A DNA stretch of 64,000 nt from Roseiarcus sp036489975 (GTDB lineage Bacteria > Pseudomonadota > Alphaproteobacteria > Rhizobiales > Beijerinckiaceae). The stretch is taken from positions 1-64,000 of the forward strand of contig DASXES010000144.1 of NCBI GenBank assembly GCA_036489975.1, given 5' to 3'. Below are positions 36,712-45,331 of this stretch, piece by piece (within the stretch, counting starts at the first letter, position 1; each line of letters starts with the position of its first letter). The notes under the pieces are model-generated. The model worked only from the letters and a program-made list of their open reading frames with translations. It had not been told where the DNA came from and did not search any database. The position numbers and the translations under genes are program-made.

Positions 36712-37506
36712 ATGTACGCCTTTGAATATCATCGCCCGCAATCGCTTTCCGGCGCCGTCGCCGACCTCGCCAACCCCGACGCCAAGGCGCTGGCCGGCGG
36801 CATGACGCTGCTGCCGACCATGAAGCAGCGCCTCGCGTCCCCGGCCGCGCTCGTCGATCTCAACGGCCTGCGGGAGCTTGCCGCCATCGCCCGCGGGGGC
36901 GACAATCTCGTGATCGGCGCGATGGCAAAGCACGCCGAGGTCGCCGCCAGCAAGGACGTGAAGGCGGCGATCCCCGGACTTGCGGAGCTCGCGAGCCTCA
37001 TCGGCGATCCGCATGTCCGCAACATGGGCACGATCGGCGGCTCGATCGCCAACAATGATCCCTCGGCCGATTATCCCGCCGCCGCTCTGGCGCTCGGCGC
37101 GACGATCGTCACCAACAAGCGCCGCATCCCCGCGCAGGATTTTTTCAAGGGCCTGTTCGAGACCGCGCTCGAGACCGGCGAGCTCATCACTCAAGTCAGC
37201 TTTCCGATCCCGCAGAAAGCGGCTTACACGAAGTTCCGCAATCCCGCGTCACGCTACGCACTGGTCGGCGTCTTTGTCGCGAGGACGAAGGATGGCGTCC
37301 GGGTCGCGGTGACGGGCGCCGGCCAGAACGGCGTTTTTCGCCTGAGCGCGTTCGAAACGGCGCTGAACGCCAATTTCTCGCCCTCGGCGCTCGATGGCCT
37401 CTCGGTCTCCGCGGACGGCCTCAATTCGGACATCCACGCCGACGCGGCCTATCGCGCGCACCTCATCGGGGTGATGGCGAAACGCGCGGTCGCGGCGGCC
37501 GGCTGA
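36712..37506 (+). CDS. coxM: Molybdenum hydroxylase FAD-binding subunit (CoxM)
   Basis: 264 residues of the FAD_binding_5 plus CO_deh_flav_C type. FEYHRPQSLSGAVADL at the start, AGGMTLLPTMKQRL (the first FAD loop), and GTIGGSIANNDPSADYPAAALALGA (the second FAD loop) are the family signatures. It transfers electrons from the [2Fe-2S] clusters to the quinone pool or another acceptor. It is last of S-L-M, 62 bases downstream of coxL. A gap of 344 bases then separates it from coxD. Confidence 0.95.
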   Translation: MYAFEYHRPQSLSGAVADLANPDAKALAGGMTLLPTMKQRLASPAALVDLNGLRELAAIARGGDNLVIGAMAKHAEVAASKDVKAAIPGLAELASLIGDPHVRNMGTIGGSIANNDPSADYPAAALALGATIVTNKRRIPAQDFFKGLFETALETGELITQVSFPIPQKAAYTKFRNPASRYALVGVFVARTKDGVRVAVTGAGQNGVFRLSAFETALNANFSPSALDGLSVSADGLNSDIHADAAYRAHLIGVMAKRAVAAAG

Positions 37507-37850
37507 CGGCGGTCCTTTCGCTTGAGGCCACGGGAGCGTTTCTCGATAGGACGAGAGCGCTCGGCCGCAGGGGAGGGGTTCGCTCGCCCGCGGAAAAGGA
37601 TTTCCTTTGCCTTCCTCGACGCGCGCGTGCCTCCGAAGCCGGCAGTGAATCGAAGATGTGCTTAGCGACGATCCCTCCCTCCGCCCTTTTCCGGCCGACG
37701 TTCTCGCCAGCGCCTATCGCGTGGCGATACTCGATAAGGCGATCCGGCGGCCTCGAACTATTGCATTTGCTCCGGCCTGGGTCGATTGAGGTCCTGAACT
37801 TTCCCTAACCGCGCCGCGCAATCGGCCTCTCCGCCTCGGGCAGACTCTCC
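37507..37850. other. Gap between coxM and coxD
   Basis: 344 bases without a supported gene. Frames across it are short and not codon-biased. There is no convincing terminator; a weak GAGCG...CGCTC hairpin lies near 37530-37565. A promoter for coxDE may lie here but I cannot identify it. Confidence 0.4.
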
Positions 37851-38783
37851 ATGATTCCGCAAACGCGGGCCCTTCCGGCCTCGATCGACGAAACCTTAGC
37901 CCTCCTCGGCGGGGCGGCTTATGTCGGCGACCGGCCGCTGGCGACGGTCGTCTTCCTCAGTCTGCGGCTGGGACGGCCTCTGTTTCTCGAAGGCGAGGCC
38001 GGCGTCGGCAAGACGGAAGTCGCCAAGGTTCTCGCCGCCGCGCTCGACCGGAAGCTCATCCGCCTGCAGTGCTACGAGGGCCTCGATGTCGCGAACGCGG
38101 TCTATGAATGGAACTATCCCGCGCAGATGATGGCGATCAGGCTCGCCGAGGCCGCCGGCGAGCATGACAAGGATCGCATCGAGCACGACATTTTCTCGGA
38201 GCGCTATCTCATCAAGCGCCCGCTGCTGCAGGCGCTGGAGCCGACCGCAGGCGGCGCGCCGGTGCTGCTGATCGATGAGATCGACCGGGCCGACGAGGCC
38301 TTCGAAGCCTATCTGCTCGAGATCCTGTCCGACTTCCAGGTGACGATTCCGGAAATTGGCGTCATGACGGCGCCCTCGCCTCCGATCGTCGTCATCACCT
38401 CCAACCGCACGCGCGAAATTCACGACGCGCTCAAGCGGCGCTGTCTCTACCACTGGGTGGGCTACCCTGACCTCGCCCGCGAGATGGCGATCGTGCGGCG
38501 GAAGGCGCCGCGCGCGCCAGAGCGGCTCACTGCCGAGCTTGTCGCCTTCGTCCAGCGCCTGCGCAAGCAGGACCTGTTCAAGTCGCCGGGCGTCGCCGAG
38601 ACGCTCGACTGGGCGGCGGCGCTCGCCGAACTCGATGCGGTGGCGCTCGATCCCGCCCAGGTCTCCGACACGCTCGGCGTATTGCTCAAATATCAGGACG
38701 ACATCGCCAAGATCGAGGGCGCAAAGGCGGGGGCGCTGATCGAGGAGACGCGCGCCGAGCTTCGCCGCCTCGAGATCGGCTAA
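37851..38783 (+). CDS. coxD: MoxR-type AAA+ ATPase CoxD
   Basis: 310 residues. Walker A GEAGVGKTE at 48-56, Walker B VLLIDEIDRADE at about 141-152, sensor I VVITSNRTREIHDALKRRC, and a C-terminal lid. In form I systems CoxD is the chaperone that helps insert the S-bridged copper or remodel the apo-enzyme; in form II its substrate step is less clear. CoxD and the von Willebrand-type CoxE work as a pair, here 35 bases apart. Confidence 0.93.
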   Translation: MIPQTRALPASIDETLALLGGAAYVGDRPLATVVFLSLRLGRPLFLEGEAGVGKTEVAKVLAAALDRKLIRLQCYEGLDVANAVYEWNYPAQMMAIRLAEAAGEHDKDRIEHDIFSERYLIKRPLLQALEPTAGGAPVLLIDEIDRADEAFEAYLLEILSDFQVTIPEIGVMTAPSPPIVVITSNRTREIHDALKRRCLYHWVGYPDLAREMAIVRRKAPRAPERLTAELVAFVQRLRKQDLFKSPGVAETLDWAAALAELDAVALDPAQVSDTLGVLLKYQDDIAKIEGAKAGALIEETRAELRRLEIG

Positions 38784-38818
38784 AGCCGGCGAGATCTTGG
38801 TCCCCCTTCACGGGCGCG

Positions 38819-40135
38819 ATGACAAACCCGGGGCCCGACACTATCTCTCTTGAAGCGACGCGCGCGATCGACGTGAGGCGCTTCGCCGTCCGGAGTGAGA
38901 TCGAGCCGAGTGACATGAGCGCGATTCTGGAAGCCGAACCCGTGAGCGGCGGCGCCCTCGCGCAGAACATCGTCCACTTCGCCCGTGCTTTGCGCGACGC
39001 AGGCGTGCCGCTCGGACCGGGCGCGGTCATGGATGCGCTGGCCGCGGTGGAGGCCGCGGGTTTCGGCGACCGGGAAGACTTCTACACGACGCTGCATGCG
39101 GTCTTCGTCAAGAAGCATGAGCACAGCCTGCTGTTCGACCAGGCCTTCCGCATCTTCTGGCGTCGAAAGGGCTTCATCGAGAAGCTGATCGCCATGCTCT
39201 CTCCGCAGGCGCCCAGCCAGCCTGACCTGAAGCCGCCGGAAGCTGGCGCAAGCCGCGTCGCTGACGCCCTTTTCAAGGCGGCTCAGGACCGGGCGAAACC
39301 CGTTCCCGCGATCGAATTCGACGCCCGTCTGACCATGTCAGCGGCCGAGATCCTGCGGTCGAAGGATTTCGCGCAAATGACCGCGGCGGAGATCGAGGAG
39401 GCCCGCAAGGCGATCAAGCGCCTCGTCATGCCAGAGGAGAAGCGACGGACCCGCCGCTTCGCTCCGGGCGGCCGGCCGGCGCGAATCGACGCGCGCCGCA
39501 GCTTCCGCCGTTCGTTGCAGGCGGGAGGCGCAATCGACCTCGAGTTTCGCTCGAGCATCGACCGGCCGCCTCCGGTCGTGGCTCTATGCGACATTTCCGG
39601 GTCGATGAACGAATATACCCGTCTCTTCCTGCATTTCCTGCACGCCTTGAGCGAAACGCGGCGCGTTTCGACCTTCCTGTTCGGCACCCGTCTGACCAAC
39701 GTGACCCGCGCGATGCGCGCCCGCGATCCCGACGATGCGCTGGTGCGCTGCTCGGCGCTGGCGGTCGACTGGTCCGGGGGCACCCGCATCGGCGAGGCGC
39801 TGCACCGGTTCAACCGGGACTGGTCGCGGCGCGTGCTTGGCCAGGGCGCGATCACGCTCCTCTTCACCGACGGGCTCGAGCGGGACAATCTGGACAGGCT
39901 CGAGGCCGAGATGGAGCGGCTCGCCAAGTCGAGCCGACGCATCATCTGGGTCAACCCGCTCCTGCGCTATGGCGACTTCGCCGCCAAGGCTGGCGGGATT
40001 CGCGCCATGCTGCCGCATGTCGACGCGTTCCGGCCCATCCACAATCTCGCCAGCATGGCCGACCTCTGCCGGGCATTGTCCGGCGGCAGGGATTCGCATG
40101 ACGATCCGAAGGCTCGGCTTCTCGCGGCCGATTGA
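38819..40135 (+). CDS. coxE: VWA-domain protein CoxE
   Basis: 438 residues from ATG 38819, or 406 from the ATG at 38915, which starts closer to the conserved region. The family block LAQNIVHFARALRDAGVPLGPGAVMDAL lies near 47-74. A charged central linker follows, and the MIDAS motif DISGSMNEYTR at 258-268 starts the von Willebrand A domain; GGTRIGEAL and LFTDGLERDNL supply further metal-coordinating positions. It is the adaptor that presents apo-enzyme to CoxD. Ribosome-binding sites do not decide between the two starts. Confidence 0.9.
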   Translation: MTNPGPDTISLEATRAIDVRRFAVRSEIEPSDMSAILEAEPVSGGALAQNIVHFARALRDAGVPLGPGAVMDALAAVEAAGFGDREDFYTTLHAVFVKKHEHSLLFDQAFRIFWRRKGFIEKLIAMLSPQAPSQPDLKPPEAGASRVADALFKAAQDRAKPVPAIEFDARLTMSAAEILRSKDFAQMTAAEIEEARKAIKRLVMPEEKRRTRRFAPGGRPARIDARRSFRRSLQAGGAIDLEFRSSIDRPPPVVALCDISGSMNEYTRLFLHFLHALSETRRVSTFLFGTRLTNVTRAMRARDPDDALVRCSALAVDWSGGTRIGEALHRFNRDWSRRVLGQGAITLLFTDGLERDNLDRLEAEMERLAKSSRRIIWVNPLLRYGDFAAKAGGIRAMLPHVDAFRPIHNLASMADLCRALSGGRDSHDDPKARLLAAD

Positions 40136-40221
40136 CTTCGCGTTATAGCCTTGCGGAGCGGACGGCTGAGTGCGATTCTGCGGCGAAATGCGCGAGGGCG
40201 CGAGCGAAGAGGCGGGCGAAA

Positions 40222-40857
40222 ATGAGCGTTGAAACGGCGACCGGCAAGTCGGCGACGATCGAATTCAACGGCCAGCTCTGCATCCATGCGCGCCGCTGCG
40301 TGCTCTCGCAGCCGGGCGTGTTCAAGGCGAATGTCGAAGGGCCCTGGATCGATCCGGACGCGGCCAGCCCTGAGGAGCTGCTCTATGTCGCGTTGAGTTG
40401 CCCGTCCGGCGCCATCCACGTCACCCGGCGCGACGGCGGCGCCAATGAGGCCAACCCGAAGGTCAACACCATCTCGGTGCGCGAAAACGGACCGCTGGCG
40501 ATCAACGCGGAGATCCTGCTCAAGGACGCGCCGATCGGAACCCGGGCGACGCTCTGCCGCTGCGGCGAATCGAAGAACAAGCCCTATTGTGACGGGTCTC
40601 ATGTCGCGGCTTCCTTTGCCGCCTCAGGCGAGCCGGAGACAAAGGAGAGCGCTGGGCTCGCCACGCGCGACGGCGCGCTGACCGTCACGCCCTATCCCAA
40701 CGGACCGCTTGGCGTCGCGGGTCCGGTCGAGATCATTTCCGGCACGGGACGCACGGTGAATCGCGTCGAGCGGACGGCGCTCTGCCGCTGTGGCCATTCG
40801 GCCAACAAGCCCTATTGCGACGGCGCGCACGCCAAGGTCGGGTTCGTCGCGCCTTAG
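40222..40857 (+). CDS. Iron-sulfur protein with mono-cluster ferredoxin domain and two CDGSH domains
   Basis: 211 residues in three parts. The N-terminal Fer4_19-type region (about 12-68) has CIHARRC and CPSGAI. Two CDGSH-type [2Fe-2S] domains follow: Cys112, Cys114, Cys123, His127 (CRCGESKNKPYCDGSH) and Cys188, Cys190, Cys199, His203 (CRCGHSANKPYCDGAH), each with the 3-Cys/1-His ligation. It lies inside the cox maturation block, so a role in electron transfer or cluster delivery to the hydroxylase is an attractive inference, not known. Start ATG 40222; earlier in-frame codons lack support. Confidence 0.88.
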   Translation: MSVETATGKSATIEFNGQLCIHARRCVLSQPGVFKANVEGPWIDPDAASPEELLYVALSCPSGAIHVTRRDGGANEANPKVNTISVRENGPLAINAEILLKDAPIGTRATLCRCGESKNKPYCDGSHVAASFAASGEPETKESAGLATRDGALTVTPYPNGPLGVAGPVEIISGTGRTVNRVERTALCRCGHSANKPYCDGAHAKVGFVAP

Positions 40858-40885
40858 AGCGGTTGCGAAAAAAGGAGACGTTTCA

Positions 40886-41209
40886 ATGCTCACTCGAGAC
40901 GAAGACGTTCTTGGCGCCGCGGAGGCGTGGCGGGAGGCGGGACGCGACGTGGCGATTGCGACGGTGGTCGAGACCTGGGGCTCGGCGCCCCGCCCGATCG
41001 GCTCGCATCTCGTCATCGACAACGAGGGTAATTTCCTCGGCTCCGTATCCGGCGGCTGCGTCGAGGGCGCGGTTGTCGAGGAGGCGACGGACGTGATCGC
41101 GAACGGCGAGCCGCGCATGCTCGAGTTCGGCGTCGCCGACGAGACCGCCTGGCGGGTCGGCCTCTCCTGCGGCGGCCGCATCAAGGTCTATGTCGAGAAG
41201 CTCGCCTGA
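40886..41209 (+). CDS. XdhC/CoxI-type maturation factor, N-terminal half
   Basis: 107 residues, the PF02625 XdhC/CoxI domain alone. AEAWREAGRDVAIATVVETWGSAPRPIGSHLVI and GNFLGSVSGGCVEGAVVEEA are the conserved blocks; GLSCGGRIKVYVE ends the domain. In whole XdhC proteins this part is fused to a Rossmann domain that here is encoded by the next gene. It serves in sulfuration and loading of molybdenum cofactor into the hydroxylase. AAAGGAG lies ahead of the ATG at 40886. The stop shares one base with the next start (TGATG). Confidence 0.9.
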   Translation: MLTRDEDVLGAAEAWREAGRDVAIATVVETWGSAPRPIGSHLVIDNEGNFLGSVSGGCVEGAVVEEATDVIANGEPRMLEFGVADETAWRVGLSCGGRIKVYVEKLA

Positions 41210-41913
41210 TGCGCCTCGATGTCCTCAAGGCGATGAACCTGGCTCGCGCCGAGCGGCGCGCCGGCGCGATCGTTACCCGCCTTTCCGATGGAGAGCAGCG
41301 CTTCGTCGGCGCCGAAGGCGTCGACGCCGATCCGCTTGGCCCTGAATTGGAGGCGGCGCTGCGCATGGGCAAAAGCGCAACCGTCGCGCATGAGGGCGAG
41401 GACTATTTCCTGACCGTCCAGGCGCCGGCGCCGCGGCTCGCCCTCATCGGGGCCGTGCATATCTCGCAGGCTTTGGCGCCGATCGCGCGGATCGCCGGCC
41501 TCGACGTCACGATCATCGATCCGCGCACCGCGTTCGCGACGCCGGATCGCTTTCCCGATGTTCCGGTCATCGCGAAGTGGCCCGATGAAGCGCTGGCCGA
41601 AGCGCCGCTCGACCGCTTTACCGCGATCTGCCTCCTGACCCATGATCCCAAGATCGACGACCCGGCGCTCATGGTCGCGCTTCGCGCCGATTGTTTCTAT
41701 ATCGGCGCGCTCGGATCGCGGAAGACGCATGGCCGGCGGATCGAGCGCATGCGCGCCCAGGGCTTCGATGAAACGTCGCTCGCTCGCATTCATGCGCCGA
41801 TCGGCCTCGACATCGGGGCGGTCAGCCCGGCTGAAATCGCGGTTTCGATCATCGGCGAGATCGTCGCGTCGCTGCGCAAGAAGCCGCTGCGCACGGAGAG
41901 CGCGGCGGCATGA
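41209..41913 (+). CDS. XdhC-type maturation factor, Rossmann half
   Basis: 234 residues of the XdhC Rossmann family (PF13478), called CoxF or CoxI in different schemes. LALIGAVHISQALAPIARIAGLDVTIIDPRTAFATPDRFPD is the Rossmann core (about 81-120), followed by DRFTAICLLTHDPKIDDPAL and YIGALGSRKTHGRRIERM, the conserved block with the S-R-K-T motif. It completes the function of the preceding gene; the two presumably bind each other. It overlaps the start of the next gene by four bases. Confidence 0.9.
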   Translation: MRLDVLKAMNLARAERRAGAIVTRLSDGEQRFVGAEGVDADPLGPELEAALRMGKSATVAHEGEDYFLTVQAPAPRLALIGAVHISQALAPIARIAGLDVTIIDPRTAFATPDRFPDVPVIAKWPDEALAEAPLDRFTAICLLTHDPKIDDPALMVALRADCFYIGALGSRKTHGRRIERMRAQGFDETSLARIHAPIGLDIGAVSPAEIAVSIIGEIVASLRKKPLRTESAAA

Positions 41914-42911
41914 AATTCGGCTCGACCCCGATCGAGGAGGCCGAGGGCGCGGTCCTCGCGCACGGCGTGCGGCTCGAAGGCGTCGCGTACAAGAAGGGCG
42001 ATATCCTCACCCGCGAGCGCAAGCTGGCGCTGGCGGCGGCGGGGGTGAAATGCGTCGTGGCGGCGCGGCTCGAGCCGGGCGACGTCGACGAAAATGAGGC
42101 GGCGCTGAGGCTCGCCACGCGCCTAGCGGGCGCGAATCTGCGCTGCTCGCCGCCATTCACCGGGCGGGTCAATCTGTTCGCCGAGAGCGCCGGGCTCGCG
42201 GTCATCGAGGCGCAGGCGATCGATCGGGTCAATGCGATCGATGAAGCAATCACCGTCGCCACCTTGGCGCCCTATCGAGCCGTCGCCGACGGCGACATGG
42301 TGGCGACCGTCAAGATCATCCCGTTTGCGACCCGGGGCGAGACGCTCGAGGCTGCGCTCGCGGCGGCTCCGACGGGCGCGATCGCCGTTCAGCCCTTCAA
42401 GCCGATGCGGATCGGGGTGGTCTCAACGATGCTCCCCGGCCTCAAGCCCTCGACCGTGGCGAAGACCCTGCGCGTGCTCGAGGCGCGCCTCAAGCCGGCG
42501 GGATCGTGGATCGCAGGGCAGGAGGTCGTGCCGCACGAGATCGGGCCGCTCGCCAAGGGTCTCGCAAGGTTGATCGAGAGCAGCGATGTGCTGATCGCTT
42601 TCGGAGCCTCCGCCATCACCGATCGCCGCGATGTGATTCCGGCCGCCATCGAGGCGATCGGCGGACGCATCGAACGGTTCGGCATGCCCGTCGACCCCGG
42701 TAATCTCTTGCTCCTCGCGGAGCGCCACGGAACGCCCATCCTCGGCGCGCCCGGCTGCGCCCGCTCGCCCAAGGAGAACGGTTTCGACTGGGTTCTGCAG
42801 CGAGTGCTGGCGGGCGTGCCGATCCATGACGCCGACATCCGCGGCATGGGCGTCGGTGGACTTTTGATGGAGATCGCCACGCGCCCGCAGCCGCGCGCGC
42901 CCGATGACTGA
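41910..42911 (+). CDS. MoeA/MoaB-type molybdopterin-binding protein
   Basis: 333 residues. The N-terminal part (about 1-165) resembles a MoeA-like pre-domain; the C-terminal part has a MoCF_biosynth domain (PF00994) with MRIGVVSTMLPGLKP, DVLIAFGASAITDRRDVIPAAIEAIGGRIERFGMPVDPGN and PILGAPGCARSPKENGFDWVL. Homologues in hydroxylase clusters are often fused to the cytidylyltransferase encoded by the next gene. A role in the cofactor supply for the hydroxylase is likely. ATGA overlap with the gene upstream and an 8-base overlap downstream. Confidence 0.88.
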   Translation: MKFGSTPIEEAEGAVLAHGVRLEGVAYKKGDILTRERKLALAAAGVKCVVAARLEPGDVDENEAALRLATRLAGANLRCSPPFTGRVNLFAESAGLAVIEAQAIDRVNAIDEAITVATLAPYRAVADGDMVATVKIIPFATRGETLEAALAAAPTGAIAVQPFKPMRIGVVSTMLPGLKPSTVAKTLRVLEARLKPAGSWIAGQEVVPHEIGPLAKGLARLIESSDVLIAFGASAITDRRDVIPAAIEAIGGRIERFGMPVDPGNLLLLAERHGTPILGAPGCARSPKENGFDWVLQRVLAGVPIHDADIRGMGVGGLLMEIATRPQPRAPDD

Positions 42912-43527
42912 GGTCGGCGCGGTCATTCTCGCCGCGGGCCAGTCGTCGCGCTTTCGCGCCGGCGGCGGCCTGGATGTGACGAAGCTGGTGGCGAAACTCG
43001 GCGGCAAGCCGATCGTGCGGCGTGTCGCGGAGGCCGCGCTGGCGTCGGGGGCGCGTCCGGTCGTCGTCGTCACCGGCCATGCGCATAGCGCGGTCGAGGC
43101 GGCGCTTGCCGACCTCGACATTGCGATCGCCTTCAATTCCAAATTTGCGAGCGGCCTCGCCTCCTCGCTCAGGGTGGGTCTCGCGGCGACGGCCCCGGGT
43201 GTCGCCGGCGCGCTCGTGCTCCTGGGCGATATGCCGTGGGTCGAGCCTCAGCTCATCGACGCCCTGATCGGCGCCTTCCTTGCGCGCAAGGGCGCGCGCG
43301 CCGCCGTCCCGTTGCGCGAAGGCCGGCGCGGCAATCCGGTTCTTCTGGGCCGGAGCCTGTTCGAAGCGGCTATGCGCCTTGAAGGCGACGAGGGCGCGCG
43401 GCGGCTGATCGGCGCGCTGAGCCCAGCCGAACTCGTCGAAGTCGAGGCTTTCGACAAGAGCGTCACCCACGACATCGACACGCCCGACGATCTGGCGGCG
43501 GCGCGGCGTTTCCGCGGCGGGGCCTAG
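42904..43527 (+). CDS. MobA/MocA-like nucleotidyltransferase (molybdenum cofactor cytidylyltransferase type)
   Basis: 207 residues of the NTP_transf_3 family. VGAVILAAGQSSRF is the nucleotide-binding loop, with LVAKLGGKPIVRR next, LLGDMPWVEPQLIDAL is the metal-binding Asp region, and RRGNPVLLGRSLFEA the conserved base-recognition segment. MocA makes molybdopterin cytosine dinucleotide, the form used by CO dehydrogenase-type hydroxylases, which fits the cluster. It is the last gene on this strand; hugZ-like converges with it by a 4-base overlap. Confidence 0.9.
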   Translation: MTEVGAVILAAGQSSRFRAGGGLDVTKLVAKLGGKPIVRRVAEAALASGARPVVVVTGHAHSAVEAALADLDIAIAFNSKFASGLASSLRVGLAATAPGVAGALVLLGDMPWVEPQLIDALIGAFLARKGARAAVPLREGRRGNPVLLGRSLFEAAMRLEGDEGARRLIGALSPAELVEVEAFDKSVTHDIDTPDDLAAARRFRGGA

Positions 43528-44327
43528 CGCTTGCCGCTTTGCCCGACCGGCCTCGCCATCGGCGCCATCATCCGGGGCTTGTCGCTCATTTCCGAAGCGC
43601 CCGTGACTGCGAGCAGCGCCTCGAGGCGCGTCCGCCAGGCTTCCGCTTCGTGGGCCGGCGCGGCGAACTGGGCCCGGGCGGGTCGGCCGCCGGCGGCGAG
43701 GTCGAGGCCCTCGGCGTCGAGCCCGATCGCCCGCCAGAGCGGGCGCGCGGTCTTGTGGCCAGCGAGCCGCGCCAGCGCGGCTGGCCCCAGCCCGTTTGCT
43801 TCCGTGAGGAGCCGCTCCTCGGCATGCGTCAGCGCCGCTTCGCCCTCCCGCGAGATGAGAACCTCGGCTGGCGTGAGCGGGGCAGCGCGGCCAAACCCGC
43901 CGTTGAAATGCACATCCTCGACCCGGAGCTTAAACACGGCGAAATCGGCGAAGCCGGCATAGAGGCCGGCCTTGGGGTTTCGCTGTAAATACCGGGCCTT
44001 GGCGCGCGGCGCCGGGCATCGTTCGACCCGCCCGTTAAGCGTAACGCGCGGATGGTTGAGCGGGTCGCCGCGCTCATGGCGCCCGGTCAGCAGCAAGGAG
44101 GCGCGCGGGTCGTGGGCGAGGTTCCTCGTGTGGCGCGAGAGCGTCGACATGAGGAAGAGGGGCGCGCCGTCGAAATCGCTGGCGACGCCGATGAGCGTGG
44201 CGAGCGGAGCGCCTCCGGGCGCGTCAAGGGTCGCCAGTGCGCCCGTGCGGGCGAGCCGCATGCGCCGCTTGGCTTCGGCGATCGCCTCGGCATGGGCCTT
44301 GTCCGGGTCGGCGGGGTCGTTCTCCAA
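43524..44327 (-). CDS. HugZ-like pyridoxamine-phosphate-oxidase-fold protein
   Basis: About 267 residues. A split-barrel FMN-binding-like domain (about 15-150) starts RMRLARTGALATLDAPGGAPLATLIGVASDFDGAPLFLMSTLSRHTRNLAHDPRASLL and is typical of the heme-utilisation HugZ family. The C-terminal DUF2470-like domain is present but the usual H-M-N-x-D-H heme-contact motif is missing (LLTEANGLGPAALA instead). I place the start at the TTG 44327 because the block begins there in homologues; an ATG at 44468 would add 47 residues of low similarity. Function uncertain. Confidence 0.75.
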   Translation of the reverse strand: MENDPADPDKAHAEAIAEAKRRMRLARTGALATLDAPGGAPLATLIGVASDFDGAPLFLMSTLSRHTRNLAHDPRASLLLTGRHERGDPLNHPRVTLNGRVERCPAPRAKARYLQRNPKAGLYAGFADFAVFKLRVEDVHFNGGFGRAAPLTPAEVLISREGEAALTHAEERLLTEANGLGPAALARLAGHKTARPLWRAIGLDAEGLDLAAGGRPARAQFAAPAHEAEAWRTRLEALLAVTGASEMSDKPRMMAPMARPVGQSGKR

Positions 44328-44616
44328 GGGGGCCTTGCTCCAAGGGGGGCCTTGACTTTCGGTCGGATCGGAGTTGACACAAGCTTGGCGGGGTCGAGCG
44401 GTCAAGCGAGAGGCCCGAGCGTCCCGATCCAGCCCGCGCCGATTGTTGGCCAATGCCTGCAACGTCATGGTTATCTTGCGGATTTCACCAGGGCGACCCA
44501 TCTGTGATTGGCCGGATGGGGAGGATCGCCCTCCTCGGGACACATTCAGTCGATCAATGGTTTCAGCTTTGAGCCAGCCAGCCCAAGGGGCGACAGCAAA
44601 TCAAAATGGGAGCTTC

Positions 44617-45315
44617 ATGCCCACGATCGCGCTGGTCGACGACGACCGTAACATATTGACATCCGTATCTTTATCGCTTGAGGCGGAAGGATATCGGGTG
44701 CAGACCTACACCGACGGCGCGAGCGCGCTCGAGGGTTTGAAGGGCAGTCCGCCCGATCTCGCTATTTTCGACATCAAGATGCCGCGCATGGACGGGATGG
44801 AGCTCTTGCGGCGCCTGCGGCAGAAATCGGATCTGCCGGTGATCTTCCTGACGTCCAAGGACGAAGAGATCGACGAATTGTTCGGCCTCAAGATGGGCGC
44901 GGACGATTTCATCCGCAAGCCCTTCTCTCAGCGTCTTCTGGTCGAGCGGGTGAAGGCGATTCTTCGTCGCTCAAACCCCAAGGACGCGGCGACGCAGAAG
45001 GAGACCGAAGCGAAGATCCTCGAGCGCGGCCGGTTGAAGATGGATCCTGAGCGTCATACTTGCACCTGGGACAATACCGCGGTGACACTGACGGTCACGG
45101 AGTTTCTCATTCTCCAGGCGCTGGCCACGAGGCCAGGCGTGGTCAAGAGCCGCAATGCTCTCATGGATGCCGCTTATGACGATCAGGTCTACGTAGACGA
45201 CCGCACCATCGACAGCCACATCAAGCGGTTGCGCAAGAAGTTCAAGGTGGTCGAGCCGGATTTCGAAATGATCGAGACCCTCTATGGGGTCGGGTATCGA
45301 TTCAAGGAAGGGTAG
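44617..45315 (+). CDS. chvI: Response regulator ChvI
   Basis: 232 residues, OmpR type. A receiver domain (phospho-acceptor Asp52 in LAIFDIKMPRMDG, Asp9/Asp10, Lys near 102 in FIRKPFS) is followed by a winged-helix DNA-binding domain (LTVTEFLILQALATRPGVVKSRNALMDAAYDD, RTIDSHIKRLRKKF). It governs envelope stress, acid response and exopolysaccharide in Rhizobiales. GGGAG precedes the ATG at 44617. In many relatives pckA lies upstream, divergent; here a HugZ-like gene takes that place. Confidence 0.95.
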   Translation: MPTIALVDDDRNILTSVSLSLEAEGYRVQTYTDGASALEGLKGSPPDLAIFDIKMPRMDGMELLRRLRQKSDLPVIFLTSKDEEIDELFGLKMGADDFIRKPFSQRLLVERVKAILRRSNPKDAATQKETEAKILERGRLKMDPERHTCTWDNTAVTLTVTEFLILQALATRPGVVKSRNALMDAAYDDQVYVDDRTIDSHIKRLRKKFKVVEPDFEMIETLYGVGYRFKEG

Positions 45316-45331
45316 GCCGCTCGGTCGAGAG

